The position numbers were made by a program, and so were the translations under genes. This document shows positions 18,555 to 28,443 of a DNA stretch of 64,000 nt, piece by piece. Origin of the DNA: Flavivirga algicola (GTDB taxonomy: Bacteria > Bacteroidota > Bacteroidia > Flavobacteriales > Flavobacteriaceae); the NCBI RefSeq assembly GCF_012910715.1, contig NZ_JABBHF010000006.1, positions 186,001 to 250,000 of the forward strand. Reading direction: 5' to 3'. Below the pieces are notes generated by a model that ran no database searches, was not told the DNA's origin, and was given only the letters and a program-made list of their open reading frames with translations. The number at the start of each line of letters is the position of its first letter. Within the stretch, counting starts at the first letter, position 1.

Positions 18555-18754
18555 ATAAAAGCTTATAAAAAAACCTATTTGGCACCCAGAGAAGCTACTA
18601 AAAAGTGGTAGTATCTCACCAAGTGTGAAAAGATTAAAAAGTCAAACCTTCGGTGTTTATTATTTACACACTTACAGGATAATGTCTTTAATCCTTTCCA
18701 TATCTTAATTGTAAATCTGTTTGTTGACAAGGTATTTAGGTTTGTATTTTGTTT

Positions 18755-20014
18755 TTATTCCTCAAAGATACTTAGCAGTTTATTTTCTAGATTTTTATCT
18801 CTTTCTCTTTGCTCAAATAATTTATCTAATGCTTTGTTTGCTAGTGATTTGTAATACGATATCTTTTCTTCTGGGTTCTCTTTTATCAGTTTTTTAAAGG
18901 TTTTACTAGCCTTTTCTATATCTTCATTAAGCACATAAGCAGTTGCTAAATATTCCCAAGCATACATTTGACTATACGAAGATAATTTATGATAAATAGA
19001 TGTTAAGTGCTCACAAATTTTTAAAAATTCCGGGTAATTTGGTTTGTGGTTTTTATAGATTAAGCAAAGGTTTAAAGTGCCTGCCTCTGTGGGTAGAATT
19101 TGATAACAACGCCTCCACCATTTTTCTGCATTGTCATAGTCCTTTAATCCATTATACCATAGTCCCAAATAATTACATGCGCTTTCATGTTCTTTAATTG
19201 CTTCTGTTATCTTCTTTGATTTTTTCCCAGTGTACGGTTTAATGTCTTCTAAGTATGGTTCAAGACTATCTATGGCTGCCTTGTTACGGATTTCCTTGCT
19301 TTCATTTTCTTTTTCAACCAATATATGTCGTGCTTTAAACAGCTCCTTGCTAATATCACTTTCACTAGGATAATTTGGGAGAGGATTAATACCAATCTGC
19401 TTGAAAAGAGTTTTTCCAGGTTCAGTGACTTCTTTATCCCAAAGCGATAACAACAATTTTTTATTTTCATCGGTAGTAACAAAATCGGCTATGACTTTTT
19501 TACGAATTTCTACTTCAGGAACTACTCCTTTATACATAGGAACTGTACATTCCTCGTTAAAATCGCCAAAGCTCTTCATAAAGACCGAGGCTCCTTTCAT
19601 GATATAAGGTTTAATTTCCGTATCCTCTAATAATTTTTGAGCTATAGTCGCCAGCACGGCACAATACTGAAACATCTCAAAATCTGTACTGTATTCATAA
19701 TTTTTTTCCCATGCTTTATTTAGTGTTGGCGGCCCCCAAAGGTCTTCAACACCTTCCAAAACCTCACTACCAGACGATTCATCTATTTTATTTTTCAGGA
19801 CTTGCATCTCATCTTTAGAATAAATTCCTAACGCATAGTCAACAGCATCATAATCATTATCATCATCATCATAATCCAGATATTGGTTTCTTAAAAGAGC
19901 TATTTTTTTTATAGATTCTTTTTCATAATTCACCACCTTTTTTAAAAATGTAGATTTGTATTCTTTGAATAGGTATTGGGTGATCTCTTCAAACCATTTC
20001 ATTTCTTCTTTCAT
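18755..20014 (-). CDS. TPR-containing cytoplasmic protein of unknown function
   Basis: A 419-residue soluble protein with no signal peptide. Residues from about 270 form tetratricopeptide-like helical pairs: YLGLWYNGLKDYDNAEKWWRRCYQI, then AWEYLATAYVLNEDIEKASKTFKKLI, the spacing expected of TPR units with a terminal EKISYYKSLANKALDKLFEQ helix. The N-terminal 250 residues are not recognised. They include a striking acidic run YDDDDNDYDAVDY at 48-60. It is transcribed away from the S8-protease group across a 250-bp gap holding that group's promoter. TPR proteins usually scaffold partners, so a link with the neighbouring genes is possible but not shown. Confidence 0.65.
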   Translation of the reverse strand: MKEEMKWFEEITQYLFKEYKSTFLKKVVNYEKESIKKIALLRNQYLDYDDDDNDYDAVDYALGIYSKDEMQVLKNKIDESSGSEVLEGVEDLWGPPTLNKAWEKNYEYSTDFEMFQYCAVLATIAQKLLEDTEIKPYIMKGASVFMKSFGDFNEECTVPMYKGVVPEVEIRKKVIADFVTTDENKKLLLSLWDKEVTEPGKTLFKQIGINPLPNYPSESDISKELFKARHILVEKENESKEIRNKAAIDSLEPYLEDIKPYTGKKSKKITEAIKEHESACNYLGLWYNGLKDYDNAEKWWRRCYQILPTEAGTLNLCLIYKNHKPNYPEFLKICEHLTSIYHKLSSYSQMYAWEYLATAYVLNEDIEKASKTFKKLIKENPEEKISYYKSLANKALDKLFEQRERDKNLENKLLSIFEE

Positions 20015-20186
20015 TTTATGGTTTTAATAATTGTATTTGTTAGTTATTTTAAGCGTAAATATAATTAAAATTTGAAGTTAGTTTTATCCCTGAAAACCGT
20101 GATATATTTTTTAACAATCTTTAGAAATAAATAAATGGTAAAGGTGAGGGCTTTTTACTGAAATTATAGAACAGTGATAAGAAATA

Positions 20187-20202
20187 TACCCGCTAATGGG
20201 TA
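20187..20202. promoter_or_regulatory. Palindrome TACCC-N6-GGGTA upstream of the S8-protease group
   Basis: TACCCGCTAATGGGTA lies about 24 bp upstream of the -7 element for the 20265 gene, directly before the likely -33 TTTG (20206-20209). A second TACCC-N6-GGGTA palindrome lies at 42191-42206, upstream of a different protease group. The position fits an activator or repressor site. Confidence 0.5.
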
Positions 20203-20205
20203 TTT

Positions 20206-20233
20206 TTTGATTGCTTGTATGAAAATACATTTG
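20206..20233 (+). promoter_or_regulatory. Promoter for the secreted protein/S8-protease group
   Basis: A TTTG at 20206-20209 and TACATTTG at 20226-20233 match the Bacteroidota -33 and -7 elements with a 16-bp spacer, slightly short of the usual spacing. The start codon of the first gene is at 20265, leaving a short leader. Confidence 0.55.
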
Positions 20234-20264
20234 TCATAATTATTAACCATTAAAAATTAAAATT

Positions 20265-20831
20265 ATGTTTATTAATAAGGCATTTGTTTACTGTGGGCTA
20301 TTTTTTCTTTTTTCATCATTTTTATATGCGCAAGATTCAAAAAATTATAACGGTAGTTTAATTGAATATTTAACAGAAGCTAATCTTAATATAGAAACAA
20401 AAATGATTACAGAATACTGTAATTGTTCCGATAAAAAAAGCTTAGTCATACTCTATCAAGAAACTGCTATAGGTTTTAACACTATTTTAAATAGGTACAT
20501 ATCAGAGCTGACCCTACTTCGTTCGAAAAAAGCCATTAAAAAATTCAACATAATTAATAGTAATAATTGGTTAAGAACAGATCCTTTCATTAAGTCTGCA
20601 TCAAAAGCATTAGCGAAATTTCAAAGATTTTCTGGTTGTGATAGTAATAGGAGAGGGTTTTTACCATCATCCGTAGCGATTTCTGAGATTGCAGGGATAG
20701 CAGATACCATTATAGGCCTTATTAACTCAGCTAAGGAAAGAAAAGATGTTCAAAAAGAACAGCTTATAAAGATTCTAGAAACGCTTAAAATACCATCCAT
20801 ACAATCTTATGAATGCAAAAATGAGAACTAA
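20265..20831 (+). CDS. Secreted protein of unknown function
   Basis: A 188-residue protein with a clean signal peptide (hydrophobic YCGLFFLFSSFLYAQ, cleavage after YAQ near residue 23). The mature part is mostly helical, with a CNCSDKK motif near 52-58, a cysteine at the GCDSNRRGF segment and another close to the end (YECKNEN), allowing periplasmic disulfides. I do not recognise a family. It is the first gene after the TACCC palindrome, 63 bp before the S8 protease gene and on the same strand, so it is probably co-transcribed. It might be a substrate, inhibitor or partner of that protease. Confidence 0.6.
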   Translation: MFINKAFVYCGLFFLFSSFLYAQDSKNYNGSLIEYLTEANLNIETKMITEYCNCSDKKSLVILYQETAIGFNTILNRYISELTLLRSKKAIKKFNIINSNNWLRTDPFIKSASKALAKFQRFSGCDSNRRGFLPSSVAISEIAGIADTIIGLINSAKERKDVQKEQLIKILETLKIPSIQSYECKNEN

Positions 20832-20894
20832 TAAAACTAAAATAATCGAAATAACCAGAGCGTGTTATTAAAAGATGCTTAAATAGTAAAAGAG

Positions 20895-22436
20895 ATGAAA
20901 AAAACATATAAAATAAGAGGTAAAGAAATTAGTGTAGAGAAAATAGATAGCATTAAAGCAATTAAGCCATTTTTAAATACACGAACTAGTTTTGAAAAAG
21001 TAATTAAAGAAGTAGATCCATATGCACGCGAAACTTTTGAAACACTAAAAAAGAACCATAATACGGAAGTAGATAATTTAGAAGCATTTGCAAATGCAGG
21101 ATGGGTTTTTGTAGCACCTAAAGCGGGTGTATTATCCAGTAGCAGACAATTTGATAAATTACGTGATGATTCTTTAGAATCTATACATAACGTTTACACA
21201 AATGAAACTGGCGGCATATTTATTGACACGAATAGCCTTATTATAAAATTTCGGCCTGAAGTAGGTAAAAAAGGTCTAAAAAAGATACTTAGTGATCATG
21301 CATTAGGAATAATTAGGGAATTAAAATTTGCTCCTAATCTATTTGAGGTGGAATTATTTGAAGGAGAAGATATAATAGATAAAGCCAATGAAATGAGCGG
21401 AATAGATGAAGTCATCTATATTGAACCTCAAATGATTTCATATATTGCCCAACGATTAAAACCTTCAGACCCCTATTATGGAAAACAATGGCATTTAAAT
21501 AACAATGGTACCAATGGTGGTAAATTAGGAGCTGATATTAAAATTGAACCTGCTTGGAAAATTAGTCAGGGTAGAGGAGTAAAGTTAGCAATTATTGATA
21601 ATGGTTTTGATGTCCAACATACAGATATTAATCCGTCTATTTATCAATTGTCAGCTGGTTATTTTTTACAAAATGGGTATTTTCGTAACTCTTTAATAGG
21701 TTTCCCCGATAGCAATCATGGTACATTTTGTGCAGGAATGGCATTGCCACGTATAAATAATCTTGGCATTGTTGGTTCTGCCAATGAAGCAGAGTTTATA
21801 CCCATTGCATGTCTTCCCGACCAGGTAGGAACACAGAGCACATTAGCTCGTTCTGTAGCATATGCAGCTAACCCAAATTTAGAGGTATCACATTTAACCC
21901 CAGATAAGGGAGCAGATGTTATTGCCTGTAGTTTAGGGCCAAATGGAGCAAATTGGACGATGGAATCTGTTCTGGAAGATGCAATAAACTATGCAACAAC
22001 TTATGGGAGGAATGGTAAAGGTACACCTGTTTTTTGGGCTGTTAGTAATGGTAACTATACCATAAATGGAAAAGATGGTACAGATGAGGTGAGTGCTTAC
22101 GAGAAAACTATAGCTGTGGGTCGTTCTAACAAGAACGATTTGGAAGATGGATCTGCTTATGGAGCTGAGCTTGATTTTTTAGCTCCAGGAGCAGATGTAT
22201 TTAGCTGCAAATCAGGTAATAAGTATGGAATGGGTACAGGGACTAGTTATGCCGCTCCATTAGCGGCTGGCGTAGGGGCACTTTTAATTGGAAAAGACCC
22301 AAACTTAAGCTGGCTACAAGTACGGGATATTATTCGGAAATACTGTGATAAGGTAGGAGGTGTTACATATGATGCCTCTGGTCATAATCCTAAATATGGT
22401 TATGGTAGAATCAATGCTTATGAAGCATTGAAATAG
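20895..22436 (+). CDS. Subtilisin-family (S8) serine protease without a signal peptide
   Basis: A 513-residue protein with a complete S8 catalytic domain: Asp235 in LAIIDNGFDVQHTD, His275 in SNHGTFCAGM, an oxyanion asparagine in WAVSNGN (N387) and Ser451 in GTGTSYAAPLAAG. An N-terminal region of about 190 residues precedes it. Its part from 105 to 185 (IIKFRPEVGKKGLKKIL ... IDEVIYIEPQ) looks like a fervidolysin-type propeptide that folds back to inhibit the enzyme. Most relatives are exported, but here the first 25 residues are charged (MKKTYKIRGKEISVEKIDS) with no hydrophobic core, so the protein seems cytosolic. A membrane protein gene follows 76 bp downstream. Confidence 0.92.
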   Translation: MKKTYKIRGKEISVEKIDSIKAIKPFLNTRTSFEKVIKEVDPYARETFETLKKNHNTEVDNLEAFANAGWVFVAPKAGVLSSSRQFDKLRDDSLESIHNVYTNETGGIFIDTNSLIIKFRPEVGKKGLKKILSDHALGIIRELKFAPNLFEVELFEGEDIIDKANEMSGIDEVIYIEPQMISYIAQRLKPSDPYYGKQWHLNNNGTNGGKLGADIKIEPAWKISQGRGVKLAIIDNGFDVQHTDINPSIYQLSAGYFLQNGYFRNSLIGFPDSNHGTFCAGMALPRINNLGIVGSANEAEFIPIACLPDQVGTQSTLARSVAYAANPNLEVSHLTPDKGADVIACSLGPNGANWTMESVLEDAINYATTYGRNGKGTPVFWAVSNGNYTINGKDGTDEVSAYEKTIAVGRSNKNDLEDGSAYGAELDFLAPGADVFSCKSGNKYGMGTGTSYAAPLAAGVGALLIGKDPNLSWLQVRDIIRKYCDKVGGVTYDASGHNPKYGYGRINAYEALK

Positions 22437-22512
22437 GATGATGCCAACTCTTATTAGCATTAAGGGATGATATACGTCTGATTAAATAACTAAAATCAAA
22501 ATTTTTAATATC

Positions 22513-23166
22513 ATGAAAGTTTTTATAAAATATTGGTGGCTATTGCTGCTACTACTAATTGTAACATTGATTTTTTTTATGAAATTCAATGAGATAACCC
22601 CTGGTACTGAATGGCGTAATGAGCCAGAAAAAATCTTGGCGGGAATGGCTGCTGGCTTAATCGTTGTAGGAACACTCCTAGATCAGTTTATTGCTGTATT
22701 TTTTCGGGAAAATGAAGAAACGCAAATAAAAAGAAGAATAGTTGAGTCAAGACTGTATGCGTATCAGGAAAAAAGAAGAATGAGAAGAAAAGATATTCTT
22801 AGAGAGGAGTTGAACAATCGTGATGGTAATAGATCTGAAACCATTAACAGACTAGAAATAGAGTCCAATGCTCTAGAAGCTTCCATCATTAAGGAAAAAG
22901 AGCAGATATCTAACCTTAATACAGAAAGAACAACTTACATACAAATGGTAGCTTTTGGTATAGGTTTAGTGTTAGCCACAGCTGGAATTAGGACACTCAC
23001 ACCATTTATTGTCATACCTGACGAGGCTACAGGTTTAAATTTTAAACTCTTATTTTTTTGTGACATTTTATTCACAGCAGCACTACTTTCTGGAGGCACA
23101 GCGGGCATTCACCAGTTTTTAGACATTATTAGAGATTCATGGAAACGACATGGAGTTACTACTTAG
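22513..23166 (+). CDS. Four-helix membrane protein with central coiled coil
   Basis: A 217-residue inner-membrane protein, family not recognised. Hydrophobic segments lie at about 8-25, 43-62, 147-163 and 176-200. Between the second and third is a long charged helix (about 70-140, with EKRRMRRKDILREELNNR and NALEASIIKEKEQISNLN) that should form a cytoplasmic coiled coil. The layout suggests an anchor or sensor rather than a transporter. It follows the cytosolic S8 protease on the same strand, making a membrane-tethered protease module plausible, but this is only inference. Confidence 0.6.
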   Translation: MKVFIKYWWLLLLLLIVTLIFFMKFNEITPGTEWRNEPEKILAGMAAGLIVVGTLLDQFIAVFFRENEETQIKRRIVESRLYAYQEKRRMRRKDILREELNNRDGNRSETINRLEIESNALEASIIKEKEQISNLNTERTTYIQMVAFGIGLVLATAGIRTLTPFIVIPDEATGLNFKLLFFCDILFTAALLSGGTAGIHQFLDIIRDSWKRHGVTT

Positions 23167-23293
23167 CTCAAAAGTTTTTAACCACAACAGTATCTTGAAG
23201 CAAAATGAATAAAGGTAAAGTTCGAGTTAGTTTTTGTTGAATACTTTTTTAAACAAAGATGTAGGAGAAAATGAAGCTTAAATAATTCAGTAA

Positions 23294-25384
23294 CTAATCT
23301 CTATTTTTATTACTTCGGATAACAAAAACCACCAAGCCAATTACTATTGCAGTAATAATACCAATAATCCAGTAAAATATTGTGGTTACACTTGAAGCCA
23401 AGTCATCATTAAGAATAGGAGTATCAAAACGGTTATTTTTTGCTTCGCTTTTTGGGATATAAATATAATAGGCTATAATTTTTTCTACTTCTTTGATTTT
23501 GGTATAGTAATCTTCAAAATCTTCAGGTTTTACATAGTTACTTTTATTTTGATAGTCATAATTAATATACAGAATATCTTGTGCAGCATTCATTTTAGAC
23601 TTCATCGAAAAATCGAAACTTTTAGATTTTATGCTAATATTATCTTTAGTAATACGCCATCGGCTTGGTAGTTTAACCGTAATTTGATGTTTTTTATGTG
23701 TCGGATAGTATAATGCAAATGGTGTTTTTCGTTCTTTTTCATTAGGAGAGGCAAAAACGTCCAAAATACTGTATGGCGTAAATTCTACAGTAATGTTTTT
23801 ATCTTTTCCAATCATTGGCGTCCAAATATTATTGATTTTATACGACTCTTCAACAAGTATTTTATTAGCTAAGCTGTCGTCATCAAAAATGGGGTCTTTT
23901 AAAATTTCAACACCATCATAAAGATTGTCATAATAGTTTTTAAAATCTTTACGTACGGAAGATATACTACTCGATTTATATCTTGCTCGTATGATATCAG
24001 CTTCGGCTTCTCGATACACCGTCATAATGTTTAGAGTACCTGGTCCACCAACAGTAGGTAAGTCGAATGTGTCAAACACTTCTACCAAATCTTCGCTTTT
24101 AGGTGTAATATGTTCTAAAGAAGTAACTCCATTTTTTATGACCAAAGCTTTTCCGTAATTTGGAAATGAAACCGATTCGTAACTCCCAAATTGATTGTTT
24201 GTTGTTGGATCGTAAAACAAATTAGTGTTCGTACTATCCACAACTTTTACAACGACATGGTCAAATACTTTTGGTGATGGTAAAAACTGGTGAAGTGATT
24301 CACCATAAATTGTATTAATCAATACAGGATAAGCCTTAATACCCATACTGCGTAGCATGGTAACCATGAGCCAACTTTTATCTTTGCAATCTCCAAAACG
24401 TCGTTCGAGCACTTTGTTTGGTGAAAAAGGTTTGTATGCGCCAATGCCAGATTCTAAGCCTAGGTACCTAATTTCATCTTGCACAAATTTGAGTGTAGCC
24501 GAAATACGTTGGCCTTCATATTCAGAGCTATTTTTTATTTGCTCAATTTTCGCTTGAAGCGATTTTGATGGTTTTACATTATCTTGATATATATTCAACG
24601 CCCAATCTACAACAGCATCCCAAGTTTCAAAATCGCTAACAAATACGTTTTGGTATGGCAAATACCAACTGGGGGTATTCTCTTCAAACGTTGGGGGTTT
24701 TGTTAAGGTTGTGGTCCAATTATAAGTTGTATAACCGTTCTTATGTGCTATTTTGGGCTCAATATCCGAATTTAGTGTCTTGTATACTAGTTTCTTATTA
24801 GATATTAGATAATAATTAATTTTGCCTACGGGCTGAAAATTGTTTAGTGTTGTACCTCCAGAAAAATGATTACCATGTATGGGGTTAAAACCTTTAACGG
24901 TGTAGCTTATATCTACAATATCACCATTACGAATATCGGTTAAATTAGCTATGGCATTAAGGCTACCGTTGTAAATATAACTTTCTGCATTAGACTCTTG
25001 CCTTATGTTTTGAAAATCATTAATATTAAGTTTATTAATGATTTTTCCATTTCGTAATACCGTTATGTTATGTAAGAACAACTGCTGGTATGTAGGATCA
25101 TAATTAATAGATATTGACGAGCCATCTTGCACACCAACGTTATCTGTTATTTTACGTACTACACGGATATACCGTTCTTTTTTGGGAATATGGATTTGCT
25201 CATCATCAAGTAATGTAAGTAACCCGTATGAAATCTCGTTTAAGTCAATATCTGGATTTTTATCATAAGATTGATTCAAGACCCATTGTGGTGTGTTACT
25301 AACTTTTATTTGAGCGTAACAAATACTAAAACTAAAAAGAAAAATGACAGTAAAAAAGTAGTGGTTAATGGTTTTAAAGGTCAT
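23294..25384 (-). CDS. DUF3857 / transglutaminase-like exported protein
   Basis: A protein of about 696 residues with a signal peptide (FFTVIFLFSFSICYAQ), an N-terminal DUF3857 region (about 60-230: RYIRVVRKITDNVG, TVLRNGKIINKLN, NGDIVDISYTV) and a transglutaminase-like domain. The catalytic cysteine is in RFGDCKDKSWLM (C335 counted from the ATG at 25390) and the histidine in FDHVVVKV (H378). A final hydrophobic helix (TIFYWIIGIITAIVIGLVVFVI) anchors the C-terminus. The ATG at 25384 is preferred over 25390. This domain pair is frequent in Bacteroidota and of unknown physiological role. It converges on the S8 group and is not obviously part of it. Confidence 0.88.
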   Translation of the reverse strand: MTFKTINHYFFTVIFLFSFSICYAQIKVSNTPQWVLNQSYDKNPDIDLNEISYGLLTLLDDEQIHIPKKERYIRVVRKITDNVGVQDGSSISINYDPTYQQLFLHNITVLRNGKIINKLNINDFQNIRQESNAESYIYNGSLNAIANLTDIRNGDIVDISYTVKGFNPIHGNHFSGGTTLNNFQPVGKINYYLISNKKLVYKTLNSDIEPKIAHKNGYTTYNWTTTLTKPPTFEENTPSWYLPYQNVFVSDFETWDAVVDWALNIYQDNVKPSKSLQAKIEQIKNSSEYEGQRISATLKFVQDEIRYLGLESGIGAYKPFSPNKVLERRFGDCKDKSWLMVTMLRSMGIKAYPVLINTIYGESLHQFLPSPKVFDHVVVKVVDSTNTNLFYDPTTNNQFGSYESVSFPNYGKALVIKNGVTSLEHITPKSEDLVEVFDTFDLPTVGGPGTLNIMTVYREAEADIIRARYKSSSISSVRKDFKNYYDNLYDGVEILKDPIFDDDSLANKILVEESYKINNIWTPMIGKDKNITVEFTPYSILDVFASPNEKERKTPFALYYPTHKKHQITVKLPSRWRITKDNISIKSKSFDFSMKSKMNAAQDILYINYDYQNKSNYVKPEDFEDYYTKIKEVEKIIAYYIYIPKSEAKNNRFDTPILNDDLASSVTTIFYWIIGIITAIVIGLVVFVIRSNKNRD

Positions 25385-25608
25385 GCACATTGATTAGAAA
25401 ACAAATAAACTAAAAATATTTCGTAAATCAGGGCAACATAGCGTATATAATTTAAAATGAAAGGTTTATTGAATGGCTGTTGACATTATATAACTTCAGT
25501 TAGGCACCATAAAATTTAGACTTTTTGTTTTAATATTCAATGAAATCCATTTTTCAAGGGGCAAAAGGGTAGAGACCAAATGTAAATATGGTATAGTTAT
25601 CAATTATT

Positions 25609-26304
25609 TTACAATTTTGCTAAAGCTTCCAATTTTTCAAATACTAAAACCTTATACATAGCACTCACAGGAACTTCATTATTTTCAATTTGCAAATAGG
25701 TTCTAGTTGCCTTTGTCACCCTGTCTAAATTGGCAATGTAAGATTTATGTGTACGTTGGAAATTTTTAGATAATAATGTTGAGATATTGATAAGCGTTTC
25801 GGTAATCAGGTACATTCTAGAATCTGTAAAGATTTTTAAATAATTCCCAAAACTTTGGATATACAGAATGGATTTAAATGAAATGTTAACGGGCAAACCA
25901 TCATGTTTTATTTGAAGTTCTTCATTTTTAGTATGTGCTTTAGATTCTGTTATTTTTGAAGTTGGGACTTTGTTTATTGCTTTTAAAAAACGTTCAATTT
26001 TTATTGGTTTTAATAAATAATCTACCACACCATAGTCATAACTTTCTAATGCATATTCAGAATAAGCCGTTGTTAAAATAACTTTAGGTGGATTCAGCAT
26101 AGAACGTAAAATTTCCATACCATTAAGCTCTGGCATTTCTATATCCAAAAAAATAAGGTCAAGGTCATTTTGCTGAGCAAAATTGATAAATTCAAGCGGA
26201 TTCCCAGTACTTAATACTATTTCAAAATTATCAATTTTAGAACAGTAATCTTCTAATACTTTACGAGCCAGTATTTCATCATCTATGATACCAATTTTAA
26301 TCAT
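25609..26304 (-). CDS. LytTR-family response regulator
   Basis: A 231-residue regulator with a receiver domain (acidic pocket DDE at 8-10, phospho-acceptor Asp54 in IFLDIEMPELNG, LLKPIK lysine near 98) and a C-terminal LytTR DNA-binding domain (about 130-231, with ILYIQSFGNYLKIF and FQRTHKSYIANL). Its ATG overlaps the stop of the kinase gene by one base (TAATG), so the pair is translationally coupled. LytTR proteins bind short repeated elements and often autoregulate. Targets here are unknown; the divergent 27529-30517 genes are the nearest candidates. Confidence 0.95.
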   Translation of the reverse strand: MIKIGIIDDEILARKVLEDYCSKIDNFEIVLSTGNPLEFINFAQQNDLDLIFLDIEMPELNGMEILRSMLNPPKVILTTAYSEYALESYDYGVVDYLLKPIKIERFLKAINKVPTSKITESKAHTKNEELQIKHDGLPVNISFKSILYIQSFGNYLKIFTDSRMYLITETLINISTLLSKNFQRTHKSYIANLDRVTKATRTYLQIENNEVPVSAMYKVLVFEKLEALAKL

Positions 26305-27317
26305 TACCTGTGTTTTGTTATTGAATCTTTTAAATCAATAGATAAATTTACACGATATTTTTCTTCCAGATCATCAATTTCCAATAAATGAGAATTAGGA
26401 TATAACAGATTTAAGCGTCTTTTCACATTCTCAAGCCCCATTCCTGTTCTTTTAGATTCAGAAATTACTGAAGGTTTTGAGTTGATCACAGAAAAACGAA
26501 GGGTGCTGTTTTTAATGGAAACAGAAATGTCTATAGCACTCTGTTCATTAGTACTTTGAGCACCATGCTTAACAGCATTTTCAACGAATGGAATTAGCAA
26601 CATTGGAGCAATTTTTAAGTTCAACAAATCGCCTTCAATAAAAAACTCAACATGACAACGTTTACTCAGTCTTTTTTCTTCGAGCAATACATAGTTCTCT
26701 ATAAATTCAAGTTCTTCTTTTAATAAAACTGTGTCTTTTTTAGAACTCTCTAATTGATACCTCATTAATTCTGACAACTGCATAACAAGATCTGGCGTTT
26801 CAGGAGATTGCTGTCTAGAAAGGGCATAAATACTATTTAAGGAATTAAATAAAAAATGAGGATTCACCTGGGCTTTTAAATAATTAAGTTCCATGCCTTT
26901 CTGCAGCTTTTCTTTTTCGTCATTGTCTCTACGAAAAATCACATTTCTTCGTAAAAAGAAAGCAGCCATACCAGTTCCAGTTGTATAGATAAGAAAAAAG
27001 AACATTTTAGAAACACCATACCAACCAGATACATGATGCCACTTCAAATAAGAACCAAGAAATATGCTTCCAATAAGAAGTGTACCGAATAAAAAATATC
27101 TCTTCTTATCAAAGAGATAAGGAATAAAGACAAAGTGGTTTATCCAAATGACAACCATAATAATAACGGCATAATTAAGCCCATGTGTATAAATAGGAAA
27201 ATTTGTGTCAAGCTTATCTTTTATTAACCACATACTCAGTATTTCAAGCATAGCAACCAATAGAAAGGCGCCTGCATTAATTAGTATGGTATCGGTTAAA
27301 GACTTTTTAAACATCAA
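26304..27317 (-). CDS. LytS-type sensor histidine kinase
   Basis: A 337-residue membrane kinase. Four hydrophobic helices fill residues 10-125, followed by a short linker and the His_kinase (LytS/YehU) domain with the phosphorylated histidine in QVNPHFLFNSLNSIYAL (H154). The C-terminal ATPase part has PMLLIPFVENAVKHG (N box) and TGMGLENVKRRL (G box). No separate extracellular sensor domain is visible, so the membrane helices probably do the sensing. Coupled to the response regulator by a one-base overlap. A 211-bp gap separates it from the divergent lipoprotein gene. Confidence 0.95.
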   Translation of the reverse strand: MMFKKSLTDTILINAGAFLLVAMLEILSMWLIKDKLDTNFPIYTHGLNYAVIIMVVIWINHFVFIPYLFDKKRYFLFGTLLIGSIFLGSYLKWHHVSGWYGVSKMFFFLIYTTGTGMAAFFLRRNVIFRRDNDEKEKLQKGMELNYLKAQVNPHFLFNSLNSIYALSRQQSPETPDLVMQLSELMRYQLESSKKDTVLLKEELEFIENYVLLEEKRLSKRCHVEFFIEGDLLNLKIAPMLLIPFVENAVKHGAQSTNEQSAIDISVSIKNSTLRFSVINSKPSVISESKRTGMGLENVKRRLNLLYPNSHLLEIDDLEEKYRVNLSIDLKDSITKHR

Positions 27318-27528
27318 CGTTGTTATGAGTGCTATTAAAAGTGTATAAAGATACTATCTATAAATACAGATTTCCATAATTTCTTTACAAAAGCAGTATA
27401 TCAATGACGAAATGGTGTTGTCATTTAACTGTTCAATACATCCTGTTTATGATTTTAAACATGGATTATACGATACTTTTATCCTATAGTTGTCATTCAT
27501 AGCAAAACTCATACAAAAACAAATTAAC

Positions 27529-28425
27529 ATGAAAACTCTAATAATTAAAAGCGCAATATTGGTATTGGTAATAGTTTTAAGTGCTTGTAACAATGAGACA
27601 TCAGAAATAAAAGAGAATGTTACTTCAACTGATGAGCATCTATACTTTGGGTATAAGCTACCAGGGCTAACGCCTGAAGTTTTTATTCCTAAAAAAAGTG
27701 CTTCTCAAGATTGGACATTAGGTAATGCAGACGCTTTAGATATACAGGAGTTTTACTTTACCTATACGGGAAATAATCCCTTTGAGCCAGCTGTTGTAGT
27801 TTATAAACAAGGCGGTAACTCCTATAAAACCAATAAATACTCATTTCGCCATAGAGGCTCTAAAAATAACAACATATTATATTCAAGACACAACTATATT
27901 GAGCGTACGGTTTCGGGTTGGTCAAAAATGAAAAGTCTGGGCGCCATGTTTGACAGAGACGATTGGGGTATTATGGTCTTGTCGGTTTCTGATAAAGGGA
28001 CGATCGTTTTTGATGATTATAAAAATAATGATGTTATACGTATGTCAAGGATTGTAGACGGTAAGCGGGAAGCACCAAAACTACTTGGCAAGCAGATTAA
28101 CTCGGGTAAATGGACAGCGCATCCCTTTATAGCACCAGATGAATCCTTTTTAATATGGGGTAGCGAACGAGAAGATGGCTATGGTAGATCTGATAATTAT
28201 ATCAGTTTTAAACAGCAGGATGGTTCATGGGGACCCGCTGTAAATATGGGAGATAAGATAAACTCAGAATTGGTAGAAAATGGTGCCTTTTTAACACCAG
28301 ATGGAAAATACCTGCTTTTTTCAAGGTCTGAAGAAAAAGTAAGGGAAGACGGAAGTATCTATTGGGAGTCAACAAAGTATTGGGTTGACGCTAAAATCAT
28401 TGAAGCGCTAAGATCTAAAAAATAA
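27529..28425 (+). CDS. PD40/WD40-like beta-propeller lipoprotein
   Basis: A 298-residue lipoprotein (lipobox LSAC, Cys near residue 20 from the chosen start). I start it at 27529 (MKTLIIKSAILVLV) because the upstream in-frame ATG would put 13 charged residues before the signal peptide. Propeller-like blades include WTAHPFIAPDESFLIWGSER and ENGAFLTPDGKYLLFSRSEE, the PD40 pattern with aspartate-lined turns. Such proteins often bind peptides or sugars at the cell surface. It is the first gene of a run with a serine hydrolase and an esterase, divergent from the LytS/LytTR pair, which may regulate it. Confidence 0.75.
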   Translation: MKTLIIKSAILVLVIVLSACNNETSEIKENVTSTDEHLYFGYKLPGLTPEVFIPKKSASQDWTLGNADALDIQEFYFTYTGNNPFEPAVVVYKQGGNSYKTNKYSFRHRGSKNNNILYSRHNYIERTVSGWSKMKSLGAMFDRDDWGIMVLSVSDKGTIVFDDYKNNDVIRMSRIVDGKREAPKLLGKQINSGKWTAHPFIAPDESFLIWGSEREDGYGRSDNYISFKQQDGSWGPAVNMGDKINSELVENGAFLTPDGKYLLFSRSEEKVREDGSIYWESTKYWVDAKIIEALRSKK

Positions 28426-28443
28426 TCTACTGCCATTTAAGTA

